In this document: in pieces, positions 20,760 through 33,059 of the stretch
Layout: each line of letters begins with the position of its first letter
Numbering within the stretch: the stretch's first letter is position 1
DNA from: Hemibagrus wyckioides
Lineage: Eukaryota; Chordata; Actinopteri; Siluriformes; Bagridae
Direction of reading: 5' to 3'
Assembly: GCF_019097595.1 (NCBI RefSeq)
Contig: NC_080713.1
Coordinates: forward strand, 7,887,699-7,951,698
DNA length: 64,000 nucleotides
Notes under the pieces: model-generated
The model's database searches: none
Told to the model about the DNA's origin: nothing
Seen by the model: the letters and a program-made list of their open reading frames with translations, nothing else
Position numbers and translations under genes: made by a program

Positions 20760-21620
20760 CTTCTGCAGAACCTCTCAAAGTGTTGTCATCTTATACCACA
20801 GAAATATTTATTCAGGAACGGCCATGTCATACATTTTGTCAGTTAAGCCACATTATAATAGCTTTAAGCATTCATTTACTTGTTATGTTGTTGAGAAACA
20901 GCAAATCCCTCTATCCTGAAGACTTTCTTGTTTTCATTCTTCTTCTTTTGGCTTTTCCCTTCAGGGGTCTCCACAGCGAATCATCTCTCTCCACCTATCC
21001 CTATCTTCTGCATCCTCAACACTTACACCCACTAGCTTCATTTCCTCATTTATTACACCCATATACCTCCTCTTTGGCCTTCCTCTTTGCCTCCTGCCTG
21101 GCATCTCCATGTCCAACATTCTCCTACCAATATACTCACTCTCCCTCCTCTGTACATGTCCAAACCATCTTAATCTTCGTCCCCCGAATGTCCAACACGA
21201 GCCGTCCCTCTGATGTACTCGTTCCTAATCCTGTCCAACCGTGTCACTCCCAAAGAGAACCTCAACATCTTCAGCTCTGCTCCCTCCAGCTCTGACTCCT
21301 GTCTCTTCCTCAGTGACACTGTCTCTAAACCATACAGCATGGCCGGTCTCACCACCGTCTTGTACACCTTCCCCTTGATTCTCGCCGATATCACACAGAA
21401 CTCCCGACACCTTTCTCCACCCATTCCAACCTGCCTGCACTCGCTTCTTTACCTCGTACTTTCTTGTTTTCATTGAAAAACTTAGTTATAGCATTACCAC
21501 TGGATGCTCCAAAACGCTGACACTAGAGACTCATTCCACAAATGTTAAATAAACCTCCTCCTCAAGGAAAACCTCAACAATTAGACGCAGTTTTAGTCAG
21601 TATGCCATGCACTGCTTATA
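20760..21620. repeat. Unclassified dispersed repeat family X, copy 2, split by a LINE
   Basis: Left part (20760-20938) has cttataccacagaaat and ccctctatcctgaagacttt. The right part resumes after the LINE (21475 on) with gctgacactagagactc and aatgttaaataaacctcctc. Related blocks occur at 42405-42790 and 59600-59775. Confidence 0.5.
20939..21457 (-). mobile_element. 5'-truncated LINE, RTE-like ORF2 C-terminus, with target-site duplication
   Basis: The minus strand encodes the end of a reverse transcriptase ORF: KVYKTVVRPAMLYGLETVSL, LKMLRFSLGVTRLDRIRNEY, then the 3' end ending in gaaaagcc and a gaa-rich tail. The 17-bp direct repeat actttcttgttttcatt flanks both sides (20922-20938 and 21458-21474). 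Clade assignment to RTE is from memory of the PAMLYG...LRW/F...D.IRNE motif. A frameshift breaks the frame near 21225. Confidence 0.85.
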
Positions 21621-21629
21621 AATCTATTA

Positions 21630-22495
21630 CAACAAGCAAATGAATTGAAACCTTTGACTTGCATTCCAGCCACAACTACTGTCTGAGTCTTTCTGTTTCA
21701 GAAAATTAATCAAAATTTACTCATCAAGCAGAATAGAGAACATTTTAGTATAAGCTACAATAAATACTGTGCCTTGTTAATAATACATCCATTAAAGTAT
21801 AAATCTAAATCAAGTTCCAGTGAAGTCTTCTTTTTTATTTTTTTTAGACTGTGGCTGTCGTTGTCTACCAGTTTGCTCCAGGACAGGCTTGAAGCCCAAA
21901 CGTCCTTTCTGTCTGTATGTGAACATCAGATGTCACAGTACTGCACTAGAAATGTCCAGTAATGCACTGACAGATGAAACTCTCCTTTACACAGCACTCA
22001 AAGCACTGGGGAGGCTTCTGATTGGTAGGAATCCTGACGTTTACTCCTCCACTGTAAATAATTAATCACTGTCCACAGTTAATAATTAAAAACATGTCAT
22101 TTTGATCATTTGTAATTATAGTATGTGTCTCTGGATAGAGAGTTTAGGGTTGAGAGAAAATACAGAGGTGCATCATAACTTTTCTCTTCCATCATAGCCA
22201 AAAACCACATGAATATTATGTTATTCATTTCTATACAAAATCCTCCGGACCACATTTGTTTTTCAAGAAATCTTGAGTTCTGTTCTCAGATAATTTTGCT
22301 TCATTAAGGAAACGAAGATGTCTAGAAAGAGACGTAATAATATTAATAATAATAGTAGTAGTAATATTACTTAATAATATGTTCAGAATGAGAAATATTG
22401 CATATTCAAGAAAGTTTCGCTTGATATCTTGCAAACTTCCCTTTCCTTTAATATTATTAAAAAACTTTTTCAGACCTCCACCTCCACGCAGCTGA
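21630..22495. other. Intergenic sequence, no gene seen
   Basis: AT-rich with a short AAT/AGT run near 22336-22368. Overlapping plus-strand frames at 21774-22065 have no recognisable motif. Confidence 0.45.
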
Positions 22496-22499
22496 CACT

Positions 22500-22560
22500 T
22501 TTACATTTACATTTATTCATTTGGGAGACGCTTTTATCCAAAGTGAAGCAGAATCAAATC
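22500..22560 (-). mobile_element. SINE 3' tail fragment, family S2 type
   Basis: ttacatttacatttattcat followed by gggagacgcttttatcc is the reversed tail commonly seen at the 3' end of fish tRNA-derived SINEs. Confidence 0.55.
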
Positions 22561-23410
22561 CAAGAACAAATCTATTAAAGGAACAGGTTCAACAAGAATG
22601 AAATTTATAGAATATCTCTCTCTCCTCACAAGAAGCCTTGATGAAAATAAAATCCAGCCCTTTCTAACTAGTTACCAGCTGCTAAAACTTGGGTAACTAA
22701 AACCATAATTAACCAATAACACAATCATAAAATAGCAGAAAACAACTAACGAACAACTGTAATTATATTACCTAATTAATGCACAATTGTACCATTTGAC
22801 ACACCTATTGGTTAATTTTATAGACGGCAGTGTGTCATACCTTTATTCACAGGAGGTCAAAAACTACCTATACAAATTTGTTTGAAATAACGAACAACGT
22901 AAGGCTGATAAGATTAGATAAGATAAGAGTGTGTGATGATTTAGACATTCGGTTTGCACATAAATCTATGCTAAATGGCTTCATATTATTTTCTATCAAA
23001 GACTTTCTCATCCTAGAATTTCAGTCACATGATTCAACATATTTGTCATAGGAAGTGCAACTCAATTTCAGCTAACTTGCAAATATTTGCTAATGTTAGC
23101 ACTGCTTGCGTCTGAGATAAGCTTCCCACTTCTGGCTAGCTAGCTAGCATCGTGTCAATGCTGGGAGGATCTGCTGCACTGCTGCTTGATGAAAATGTTT
23201 CACATGTAGTCAGGTTTATTAGAGCAGTAATATTTACAATATACAGTAAATAATTCTTTACTGGTGTTGTACTGTTATTAAAAAATCTTGTTAATGAAGC
23301 ACAGAGACAATAACATTGATATAGTGTGATGTTACGTTAAATGAAGAATGAGTTCCCCTTGCTTGTTAGCTAATATATTCCTACATTAGCACTCACACAT
23401 ATTTTTTATT
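22561..23410. other. AT-rich intergenic sequence
   Basis: No gene seen. A block near 22935-22990 (gatgatttagacattcggtt) weakly resembles 28327-28360. gctagctagctagc at 23136-23149 is a short palindrome. Confidence 0.4.
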
Positions 23411-23414
23411 TTGG

Positions 23415-23565
23415 CACAGGATTTAAACCTGACACAGCCCTTCTATCTTATCTGGGCTTGGGTCCGGCACCGAGAGTTATCCCCTCAGCGGCTGGGTTGG
23501 TTTCCTGCCAGGGAATCAAACCCAGGCCATGGCAGTGAGAGTGCGGAATCCTATCGCTTGAATTT
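23415..23565 (-). mobile_element. tRNA-derived SINE, family S3 copy 1 (partial)
   Basis: ggcacaggatttaaacctga, cttgggtccggcaccgagag and aatcaaacccaggccatggc match in order the longer copy at 44565-44790. Confidence 0.65.
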
Positions 23566-23574
23566 ATTTTGGAT

Positions 23575-23575
23575 T

Positions 23576-23620
<45 letters not shown>

Positions 23621-23632
23621 ATAATAATAATA
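23575..23632. repeat. (ACT)n-(AAT)n microsatellite
   Basis: About 15 ACT units passing into AAT units. Confidence 0.9.
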
Positions 23633-23979
23633 TTACAAGGCAGTCAATGATAACCTAAACAGCACTTTGACAGGAAAGCATCTATGTAAACATAAACAGA
23701 TGGATGTAAGAAAGTAAGCTGAAGGTTTTTCATTACGGTGCTTTTAGAAAAGAGCTGAGGGAAATGCAGAAATCCAGGCTCTGTGTTGATTTAATCTAAA
23801 TGATATGCCAATCAGTTAGCATCTGTTATTTAATTAACACGTGAAATACATACTCCAGAGGCTACAACCTTTCCTACAGGCTGCCGTAAATACTTGCATT
23901 TTGCAAGAAAGAAGAGAGAGCTAAATCAAGACTATATTTCACACTTCTTCATTTTGACCTAGTGAAATTTCTCAGCCCT

Positions 23980-24400
23980 CCGTCTCGGCATTCTCGGCAC
24001 TCGCACGCCGATGCCTTATGCAGATCTCTTTCTCGGTGGAAATGGAGATGGAAAAGCACGTCGGATGGAGAGGACGGCGCCAGCTGCACATTCCCTGTCC
24101 CTGGGTGTGTGTGACGTGCGGCTGAGAAAGCAATCTCATGGTAATGAAATCTCCCGTGGAAACGTACACCTGGCCAATCTCGGCGTAATGAAAGTTAGCC
24201 AACACAAACACCTGGGCTGAGGTGCAGTGAGATGGGCTGGAGGCCGCAAGGCTCTGACACACACCTCCCTTCAGGCCGTGTTCTCGTTCAGATGGAGGCA
24301 GAAGGGTCCATGTGGGACCTGTCTGATTAGTTGAGTAGTCATTACGCTGCTGTGGCAGGTAGGACAGATTGAGCCAGGAAGAGGGAGAGAAGACCATTCC
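23980..24400. promoter_or_regulatory. GC-rich unique block, candidate conserved element
   Basis: A GC-rich, repeat-free block within AT-rich DNA. It has an open minus-strand frame at 23972-24397 (141 codons) without recognisable domains, and tggtaatgaaatctcc and gtaatgaaagttag (homeodomain-like TAAT cores). Either a regulatory element or a chance ORF; no homology can be asserted. Confidence 0.3.
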
Positions 24401-24624
24401 GGTAATAGAGAGGTTTATAAAGATATGAAGGTAATTGAAACCAACAGGATTTTTTTTTGCTCTAATTTAACTTTTAATTTTTCAGAGTAGAATAATGAAT
24501 AGCATATTAATAAATACTTACATAAAGCTCTAATCCCTGACCAGAATAAAATGCTTACGGAAGATGAATAAATGATTAAATGAATGAATTAATTAATAAA
24601 ACGAAGTGTCACAATGTTTAAGTA

Positions 24625-24702
24625 TTACTCCAGAGTGTATTCCAGGAACACTGGTCTTGAGATTACACCCTGGATGGAATGCCAGTCCATCACTTGGCAC
24701 CT

Positions 24703-24733
<31 letters not shown>

Positions 24734-24905
24734 CCACACCTAAAGGCAATTAAGAGTAGACAATCCACCTATGAGCATGTTTTAGGAGGAAACCACACAA
24801 TTCAAACATAGCCCATGTGAAAGATGTACTAAGAAACTCCAGACAGACTGCTTCAAACATGGACGCTCAAACCATGAGGTGCCAATGCTACCCGCTGCCT
24901 CTGCT
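24625..24905 (-). mobile_element. SINE-like relic with CA tract
   Basis: Reversed body motifs: acaccctggatggaatgcca, a CA run at 24705-24732, then ggcaattaagag and ttttaggaggaaacc. Diverged relative of the copy at 57128. Confidence 0.5.
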
Positions 24906-25029
24906 CATAAGACTATTATTTCAAATTATAGAAGGTTGGAAAGGTGGTAATTTATATGACCCTAGGACATGTAATTAAATAGTAAATGGAATAAATACAT
25001 TCACTGACTGCCTTTTAAGGTTTTTAAGG

Positions 25030-25205
25030 AACCTGCTCATTCATGCAATTATCAAATTAGCATGACTGATCGGATAACTGCATGATGTGGCAGGAAATTA
25101 TGTAGATACAGGTCAAGAGCTTCAGGTAATGTTCACATTAAAACATCAGAATGGGGAAAAATATGATCTCAGTGACCATGGTGTGGTTGTTGGTGCCAGA
25201 TGTGC
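25030..25205 (+). mobile_element. Tc1-like family C relic, left part
   Basis: cctgctcattcatgcaatta, gatacaggtcaagagcttca, catcagaatggggaaaaata, tgatctcagtgaccatggtg and ggtgccagatgtgctggttt follow the family C leader and transposase start. Interrupted by the SINE at 25207. Confidence 0.8.
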
Positions 25206-25206
25206 T

Positions 25207-25394
25207 GGTTTGAGTAAGTATTTGTCACATATACATTATAGTGCAGTGAAATTCTTTCTTCACATACTAGGGTTAGCCATTATACAGCACCCCTGGAGGG
25301 GGGGTGGATATGGTTTTGAGGGCCATTGATGAGGCTTGAACCGGTCTTCTGATCAACAACCTAGAGCCTTAACCACTTAAGCTATGACCGGCCA
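25207..25394 (-). mobile_element. tRNA-derived SINE family S1 copy 2, nested in a Tc1 relic
   Basis: tttgtcacatatacattata, gtgaaattctttcttcaca and gcttgaaccggtcttctgat with caacctagagccttaaccac correspond to the 17382 copy in the same orientation. Tc1 sequence lies on both sides. Confidence 0.78.
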
Positions 25395-25700
25395 ATATGC
25401 TGCAAAGTTTTCACAAAATGGTGTAAAAAACAAAACACCATCCAGCAATTGACAGAAAAGAGCCAGACTGGTTTGAGGTGACAGGAAGGCTACAATAAGT
25501 CAAACATGCCCTCTTTAAAATCATGATAAGAAGAAAATCATCAAACCTTGAGGTGAATAAGCTACAACAGCAGTAGACCATATTAGGTTCCACTCCTGTC
25601 AGCCAAGAACAGGAATATGAGGCTACAGTGGGCTCAGACTCATTGAAACTGAACAGGTAAAGATCGGAAAAGTAGCAGATGAAGTCCATCCCTTTATTTA
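25395..25700 (+). mobile_element. Tc1-like family C relic, right part
   Basis: tcacaaaatggtgtaaaa, gagccagactggtttgaggt, cctgtcagccaagaacagga and ctacagtgggctcagactca follow the family C order; it then jumps by deletion to gtccatccctttat. Confidence 0.75.
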
Positions 25701-26014
25701 AAAAATTTGCCGGCATAAGTTTTCTTTAATATTAGGGCTTTCAGGTCCATCCTAGTGCATTGTAAAATTATGGCCAGTTACTTAAATTAAATTGTCACAA
25801 ACACAAACTCTTTGAGCATCACAAAAACAGGAAAATGAGAAAATTGCTCAGAATATAAGGAATAAGTATCACTACAAAACTAGCAAACAGACCAATAAAC
25901 ATTAAGCAAACAACAGGGTCCAAAAGAGGCACAGGTCGATCTGGATGTACTAAGGTTTTGAAAAGGATAGATGTAATCATTGTCAAGAACAAAGAAACCC
26001 ATTTTTTTCTCTGT

Positions 26015-26260
26015 CGGCTTGTTCTGATACTGACACTTAACATACAGCAAACAAGCATAGCAGGATAAACTCTTCATACATTCACCTTCAGTGGCAACAT
26101 AAGTGCCATGGAGATGAGTATCTCTGGACAATACACTGGATACAGACACCCCCCCAAACCCCTACAGACACATATACATTCAGATACAGAAGCAGTGTAT
26201 AGCCATTTCACCTCCTGGCATGCTTTTTGGAGGTGGGAGGGGATTTCAGCATGGAGCAAG
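26015..26260. repeat. Dispersed repeat pair, copy 1 (with SINE-like body)
   Basis: acaagcatag...ataaactcttcatacat, then tctctggacaa, cattcagatacagaagca, tagccatttcacctcctggc and tttttggaggtgggagggga. The same ordered blocks occur at 27440-27750. Confidence 0.6.
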
Positions 26261-27439
26261 CACAAAGAATCTAATCTACTGAAACTAAGGTGATTTAAAC
26301 AATAAACCATAAGGACATACATAAAACTTTGGTGAACACAATTAGAATAATGGTGACTGGGAGTGTGGGAGAGCAGGTGGTTGCTGAGAGTGTGAGCCCA
26401 AGGTGGCAAGTCAGTGATGTGTGATGATGTGACATTAATGGTCTCTGTATAATCTGTATTGTGTTTTTCATTCTGCCTATGGTTTTTGATTGATGTTTAT
26501 TATTTTAGGATCATGAATAATGATTTCATTCATGATTGGATTTGAAAAAAATATCTATATATATTTTCTTAAAGAAATAACACAGCTGAAATAAGACTGA
26601 TTTTATCTATTAAGGTTAAATACTTATTGTTAGGTATGTATACGGATATGAGTCCTTGCTTGCAATTTTGGCCTCAGACTGTTGAGCCCTCTCGGCTGGC
26701 ATGTGTAATAATTTTACATGCTCTCTAGTTCAAAGAGCAAGAATATGTGCCTTGAGTGCAGTTATGATCCCGGGTTCTTGCCTCCAGCTGTCCGAGGTTT
26801 GTTTTGCAAGATGCGATTGAATCCTCTTTATTGCTCTTGGGTGTCACTTCTGGTGCTATAACCCTGCCATGCATGCACATTTGATTAGGCCAGATGATAA
26901 GGCATCAGATGATTAGGCTAGGCTAATAATAATTTAATGTTTACTTTGTTTTGTACAACTAATCTACTCACAAAACAACTTTCTAACTAGCTAAGTATCA
27001 TTCAGATCGTTTAAATGTGATCCAACTTAAAATGTCTGAGTACGGACCTGATGATTGCTAATCACCACAAATTCGAGCCGTATATACTGGCAGAACTGGT
27101 TCCTGACAGGAAACATGGACAAAACCAAACCAGAATCCTTCAAAAGAAAGCCAAATCTCAGAAAGTCAGAGACATCTATAATTATTGAATGTTGTGCCTC
27201 AGGATCATTAAACATGAACAGTTTTTAATGCAAATCAGAAATGATGTAAAATTGAGTGGAAAACTCATTGCACTGTATGATATTTGAGAAATTCTCAGAA
27301 GCGAATATCCTGTAGTGGGGTGAAGTATATCAAAAGCTAAAATGAAAAACACCAAGGAATACATGCAGGATAGAATTAGGTGGATTTACATGGATACTGT
27401 CCATTTAAAAAAAGTAAGTTTAAAAAACTTTTCTCCGTT

Positions 27440-27750
27440 GTTTTGTTCTGAGACTGATAAAGCGTCTGACACACAGCAAAGTCGAACAAGCATAGCTGAA
27501 TAAACTCTTCATACATACTCCTTCAGCAGCAATATTTTATCCTGGTTAGTGATATAGAGTTAAGTGTCTCTGGACAAAATATAGGAATACACTCTGGATG
27601 GGATTCCAGTCCATTGCAGAACTGGATCCAGTCCCCATCCCCAACCACCTACACACATTCAGACACAGGAGCAACCCAGTACACAGCCATTTCAGGTCCT
27701 GGCAAGTTTTTTGGAGGTGGGAAGGGATTTGAACATGGAGTAAACCTACA
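27440..27750. repeat. Dispersed repeat pair, copy 2
   Basis: Matches 26015-26260 in order and orientation, including aacaagcatag...ataaactcttcatacat, tctctggacaa, cattcagacacaggagcaac and ttttttggaggtgggaaggg. It keeps about 60 bp that copy 1 lost (actctggatgggattccagt). Confidence 0.6.
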
Positions 27751-28014
27751 CAGTCACATAGACAACATGCAGAGCCAATGGGTGTGCCCTGGCTGCCCAC
27801 AAATTAAAGGGTAAGAGTTTCTGGTTACTATAAAAAGCACGGACTGCAGAAAGTGATTCACTTTCCTTTTTATTGTGAACAACTCCTAGTCAGTGGGGTG
27901 CTATGAGATGATGAGAAACAAGGAAATATTTTTAGCAGAGGCACCACATGAATGCAAACACTTGACGGCTATCGCTGCTAAATATGTCACAATATACAAA
28001 TATAGATATAGATA

Positions 28015-28034
28015 TGTGTGTGTGTGTGTGTGTG
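28015..28034. repeat. (TG)n microsatellite
   Basis: Ten TG units after a short GATA run. Confidence 0.85.
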
Positions 28035-29930
28035 CATACAGTTTATTGTGTAATAAGCAGACTAACTGTCAAATAGTCTGCTTATTTACCCTAATATTGT
28101 AAAGGTTGATGGTGGAAACTGCTTTGACACTATTTAAGAGAATAAACTGGTCATTTAACAATTTCCCCCTTGCCCCTAATATAACTTACCGCCCAGGACA
28201 GATGCAAAATTTGGACCACATTACCTGTCTTTACTTTTAACACTTCTGTCAGACATTTTCACACCTCCTTTAACCCACGGTGACACCAAAACAGTGACCT
28301 TTCAGCTATTTTTACATGATTTTATGATGATTTGGACATTAGGTTTACAAAACGCTAAAGTCCGAATCTAATTTGTTCAGAATTACAGCCATGTTATATG
28401 ATGTGCATTAATGCAGAGAATTTAGCTGCACTGTGATACACTCAGCAATCTCATCTCCTGATACTTCAGAATAACCGCAGTGTTGGGAAGATGAACAGTC
28501 TCTGAACAAAAAAGCCAACCATTTGATGAATTTATGTGTCTGGCAGGGCAGGGTCTGTAAAAGCTACTTCGTGAAAGGAATTGTGTGTAGCTTTTAAAAG
28601 AGAACGAGCGAGAGAGAGAGAGAGAGAGAGAGAAAGGTAGGGTATATAAATCACCTTGACGAGTAGCACTCACACATGCTTGATAACATTATTACTCTTT
28701 GGATAATTAACTGCTCTAGATGAGAGCTGGCATGTGTGCTGTAACCGGAAAAAGAGAGAAGTGCTTGGCTACTATTTTACTGTAACCACTTTTACCTACA
28801 GTGCTTTTTGTAATATGTTCCTCAATCTGTGGTGCTTAAGGTTCAATCATAGAAGGTTAGAGGCTATACGTTCAAATCCCAGGATGCCTCTGCTGCATAC
28901 TTGGATTGTTTAGTGTCTGTATAAAAACTGTGAAATGAGTAACACTGTGAGTAACACTAAGCAAGAGAATGGTGCTGACGAGGCTGGCAGTTTATGAGGG
29001 ATGAAACAATGAAGAGTAGTTTCCAAATGACAAGGCAACTTTTTATGATGAGGGCACACAATTCTAACAATTCACACAAACTTGTGGGAAAGGATATCGT
29101 AAGCATATTCTATATTCCAGGCCAAATATGTTGGTTTTTAGAACATGTCAGGGTCATCAGAGATCATCTTGTCAGGACAATGGAGTTGGTATTGTTGGCT
29201 AAAAGGTCATTGTTAGCTTTTTAAAAGTTTAATTTCAACTTTTGGAGCAACCATATTCATTTGTTGTGTGCTCCTATTGGTGAAAGTGTGTGCGTGTGAT
29301 TATATACATGAATCCTGCCATCATATTCATACACCATGTTTAGTGTTTCCATGGTCTCATCTAGTTTGAGATACAGCTAGATTAATTTTTCAGTCAGATA
29401 AAGGTGTTATTAGTGGGCTATTGTTAATGTTCCATATAGATAAGGATATGGTTAGCTGCAGGGATAGCAACCTGAAACTCACCATATTGCTGTAGCTTGT
29501 TAACATACCGAGTTTTACTCTGTAAGCCTGGGTACCAAGCGAACAGGAAGCTTATTCCATCTCTCTTTGAATGAAAGAAATCCTGAACCATCTTTTCTTT
29601 CCTACACTCAGTGACCCCTCTCTAGTCCACAAGCTGTCTAAATGGTAAATGGATTAATGTCCATTTAAATGTTCTGGTGTTCAGGATAAACCACTCTCAC
29701 TTTCCCATGTTCTGTGCACTGAGGGAGATTAAGGTATTAGCACAGCCAATTTTCTCAGAGCCTTTCTCCAAGAGAGGTAATCAGAAGAGGAACAGTATGC
29801 AAAGGAACAGCAGATGAAGGTGTGTGTTTTATGCATACACTCAGTGACATGTTGAAAAAAGGATTGATGGGGATACGCATTGCTGGAGTAGCTTACGTGT
29901 GAAGCATTTTTATTTAGCTGCTATATTAGA
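28035..29930. other. Intergenic sequence, mostly unique
   Basis: No gene recognised. Holds a (GA)n tract at 28611-28633 and a possible SINE scrap at about 28830-28900 (ggtgcttaaggttcaat, acgttcaaatcccagg). Confidence 0.4.
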
Positions 29931-30480
29931 ATTCTCTTCTTGGGGGATTGGAATCTGTCTTCTGGTTCACCTTCATGCCAGCTTCATTGTCAATTATTTT
30001 TGGACTGTTTGGTGGAAGATAAGGTGACAGTATTCTTTCGATCAAAACTAAACTCCAGTTCCATCACGTTGGCACAAGCAAGTAAACAATACGCTCCCCT
30101 GAGGACTGCACTTTTGCAAAAGTCTTCAGGTGCTCACTTGCCTCTTTTTCCAGATCGGATCCTGCTGTCTCAGTCTTCGAAGCTTCTGTATGTGACAGGA
30201 AATCGTCTTGTTGCTGTTCCTTCAAACATAGTGCTGCTTTCCTCTTCGATTTCTGAGGCCAAGAGAATCATCAGGAAATTGGTCAGATGCTGTCTTATCT
30301 CTCTGGTAAACAAAAGTGCTATTACAGGCTATTGTGCTCATATCAAAGTTCGGAGCACAGCTTTGATTTCTGTAATGGCAAGAGAAATGACTCAAATGAG
30401 CCCACTGTAGAAGCTGCTGATGGTCAAAGCAGCACATATCTCTCCTTCTATATTTTGCAGTATACATGAAGCAAAATACT
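29930..30480 (+). other. 156-codon unassigned open frame in unique sequence
   Basis: ATG at 29940, stop at 30408-30410. The predicted product is Ser/Leu-rich with no signal peptide, domain or motif that I recognise. The sequence is unique and free of repeats and microsatellites. It is the longest open frame outside pex16 that is not low-complexity or repeat-derived. An overlapping open minus frame exists (30222-30467). A chance ORF in a conserved-looking noncoding block is as likely as a gene. Confidence 0.2.
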
Positions 30481-32200
30481 CATCTATCTTTCTACCTATA
30501 CAAACCTATACAAATTTATTTACGTCTCCAAACTTCCAAACTTGGCTGCATTAATTTACACATATAAGGTGTCTTCACATCCAAGTACCCATCACAACAT
30601 TGGTGGAACAACGTATTTTTTTTTGCTATAGTAGGTATATGTCATTAATAGAAATGGATTTTTACAAAATAAAACAAAAGCACAACCTTTAAGAAAGGTG
30701 TCCAGTTAAAAGAAAAATCGGAACATTTCTAAAACAATTGGGAGCCAGAAGCAGTGGGATTCAAGTGCATAACCTCTAGAGCTCTATAATAATGGCTTAT
30801 CCATAAATCATAGTAAAGGGCCTTAGCAGGGTTCATATCATAAATAGACATTGTCAATCTGTGCAACTGGGAAACAAGAAACAATCTTCGAAGCCTCGGA
30901 TCCTCAACTCCAGGCCTAGAGCGATGGAGTCTAGCAGATTTTTTGTTTTGAAGTTGTTATAATAGGGAAAAACTCATTTTTTGCTTCAGCATTATGGCTT
31001 ATTGTATGTAGGTTGATGACCAAAAAAAACTCCATTTATTTGAAATTAAATCTACAATACAATAAAATGTGTAAAATCTGATGGGGTCTGAATATTTCCT
31101 GAAGCCACTGTAAATAGCCATAAAGTTAATAGGGTCATTAAATTAAATGTTTATTAAAGTAAGTTGTCTGGTGTTACACAAGTGTACAATAAAATTCTGC
31201 CCTTTTTTTTTTTTTTTTGGAGCTTTTTATTCCTGAATTTTCCAGTGACACAATACAATAATTCCAAGCTGGCATTATTCATAGACTTATTTGTTTTTGA
31301 ATTAATTCTATTGAATTCACGTGACGCATCTAATAAATATACGATTTAAACACTGGTTTAAAGAAATATCTAAGAAAAAGAAGCAGGTTTCTTACGACCA
31401 TGTCTATTCAGGACCTCTAGTCTGCAACCTCAAATTTGTGGAGCTGTAAAGCAACAACACTTCCTGCTGCACCACTGTGCCAACTTGGTGTATTTTAAAT
31501 CTTAAAAATCACCTTGAATGTCGCATTGTGCACATTAGCTACTGGAAGATCTATAACAAGAGGAACTGTAGGAGGAACCTACAATCAAGGTCACCTCTCA
31601 GTACTAACACCTAGAAGAAGCAAAAATAATTGCGCTTGACACTAATGAATTTTTTGAGTCCTATTATCCTGTATTTTTTCGCTGTTACTACTTTTAATTA
31701 ATCTATATAAACTACATAAAATATTCCGTTTTGTTTACTCGTCCTCCAGTTTGGCTTTTATGTTTAATTTTGCCCTTACTTTTTTTTTTTTTTTTAAAGT
31801 AAATTCATTTTATTCCGTTTTTAACCTGTCACATCAAGGCAAGACAATCTCTGTAATTATGTTCTCTGCCCTCCATCAACCTGACATTGGAGGCAGGTCC
31901 ATTAAAGGCAGAAATAATACATCAAGAATATAAAAATATTAAGTTAGACATTTACAATCAAATCTGACTAGGCTTACGATTAAATATTTAAAACGGCTCA
32001 GTGTAATTGCCTGATTTTGTGCTCCACTATAGGAAGTACGAAGCACTGTACAGTATATGAAGGCTGCCGTTATACTTTAATCTACATAGTAATGTTGTAC
32101 TTTATAGTAACCTCTAATTTAATGAAAAAGTAGGGTTTTTTTTAAAAAAATAAAATGACACCATTACTGTGTAAAACCGTATCATATACACTGGCTTACA
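30481..32200. other. AT-rich intergenic sequence
   Basis: T-runs at 31202-31218 and 31782-31795. A probable SINE scrap lies at 31395-31485 (gacctctagtctgcaacctc ... cctgctgcaccactgtgcc). No gene seen. Confidence 0.4.
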
Positions 32201-32219
32201 AGTCCTGAACAATCTTTGG

Positions 32220-32990
32220 GTTCAGAGCAATCCTGGCTGGTGTCACCCTGCTTTGTCACATAAAATACCAAAGCTGCTCTCTTTTTCTAATTCACCCAGA
32301 AGAGAGCAGAGATCGATGAGAATGCTGCTGCTGTAATTGGGTAATACGCCTCTTATGGCCTGTGTGTTCATGAATCAGTATGAGTGTATTACAGAAGCTA
32401 TAAAGCTCAGCCCAGGCACTGGGTTGTAAATACTCAGGAATTGTGAAATATCCTAGTGGCTTTCTGATGAAATACATAACTGGGATTCAGCTACAACATC
32501 CTGGACAAGCCACTGAAATGTCTTTGATCGCAGTTTCTTGGCTTTGACCGTGCCTTTGCAAGAGATAAGAAAAAGAGCTGCAGGCAGAGTCAAGCTGCAT
32601 GTCTCTGAGGCGACGTCTGAAAATCTAATACTCGGAATTCTTCAGCGGCATCTGGAAGGAACCCAGAGGACTCGAGCCCAATCCAATGCTCTGCCTCGAG
32701 TCTGCTCTGTCAAATTTAGTGCCTCCCATCTGTCAGCTGCCTCTAGGCAAGCATAGGGAATTCCCCTCAGCACTTGGCCCTCAGCAAAGAACCCGCTTAG
32801 GGAATAGAGGGCAAATCGATGAAGTGCAAAATATTTTGACTCCTGACAGTGAAACAAGGAGAGGGTGTGGCAGGCTAAAATAAGCAGAATCTCTGCACAA
32901 AGGAAAGAAATTAAACAGAGACTAGGAAGACACTTGCCCATAATCCCAAATCCCAGAGATGGATTAATCTGGATTTCCTATAAGACTGTG
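32220..32990. promoter_or_regulatory. Repeat-free block, candidate conserved noncoding element
   Basis: About 770 bp with near-balanced base composition. It carries TAAT-core sites (ctgtaattgggtaatacg) and cattcaggag-type motifs, with no repeat or microsatellite. Several overlapping short frames on both strands lack family motifs. The function is a guess based on appearance. Confidence 0.28.
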
Positions 32991-33059
32991 GAATATGATC
33001 AAAATATATTACAGAATATTCCATACAGTACATTGTACAAAAACCCTTCATCTTAACCT

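Noticed and set aside
20780..21295. 171-codon plus-strand gene
   Set aside because: Antisense of a LINE and family X repeat; the Ser/Leu/Pro-rich translation mirrors the LINE coding strand.
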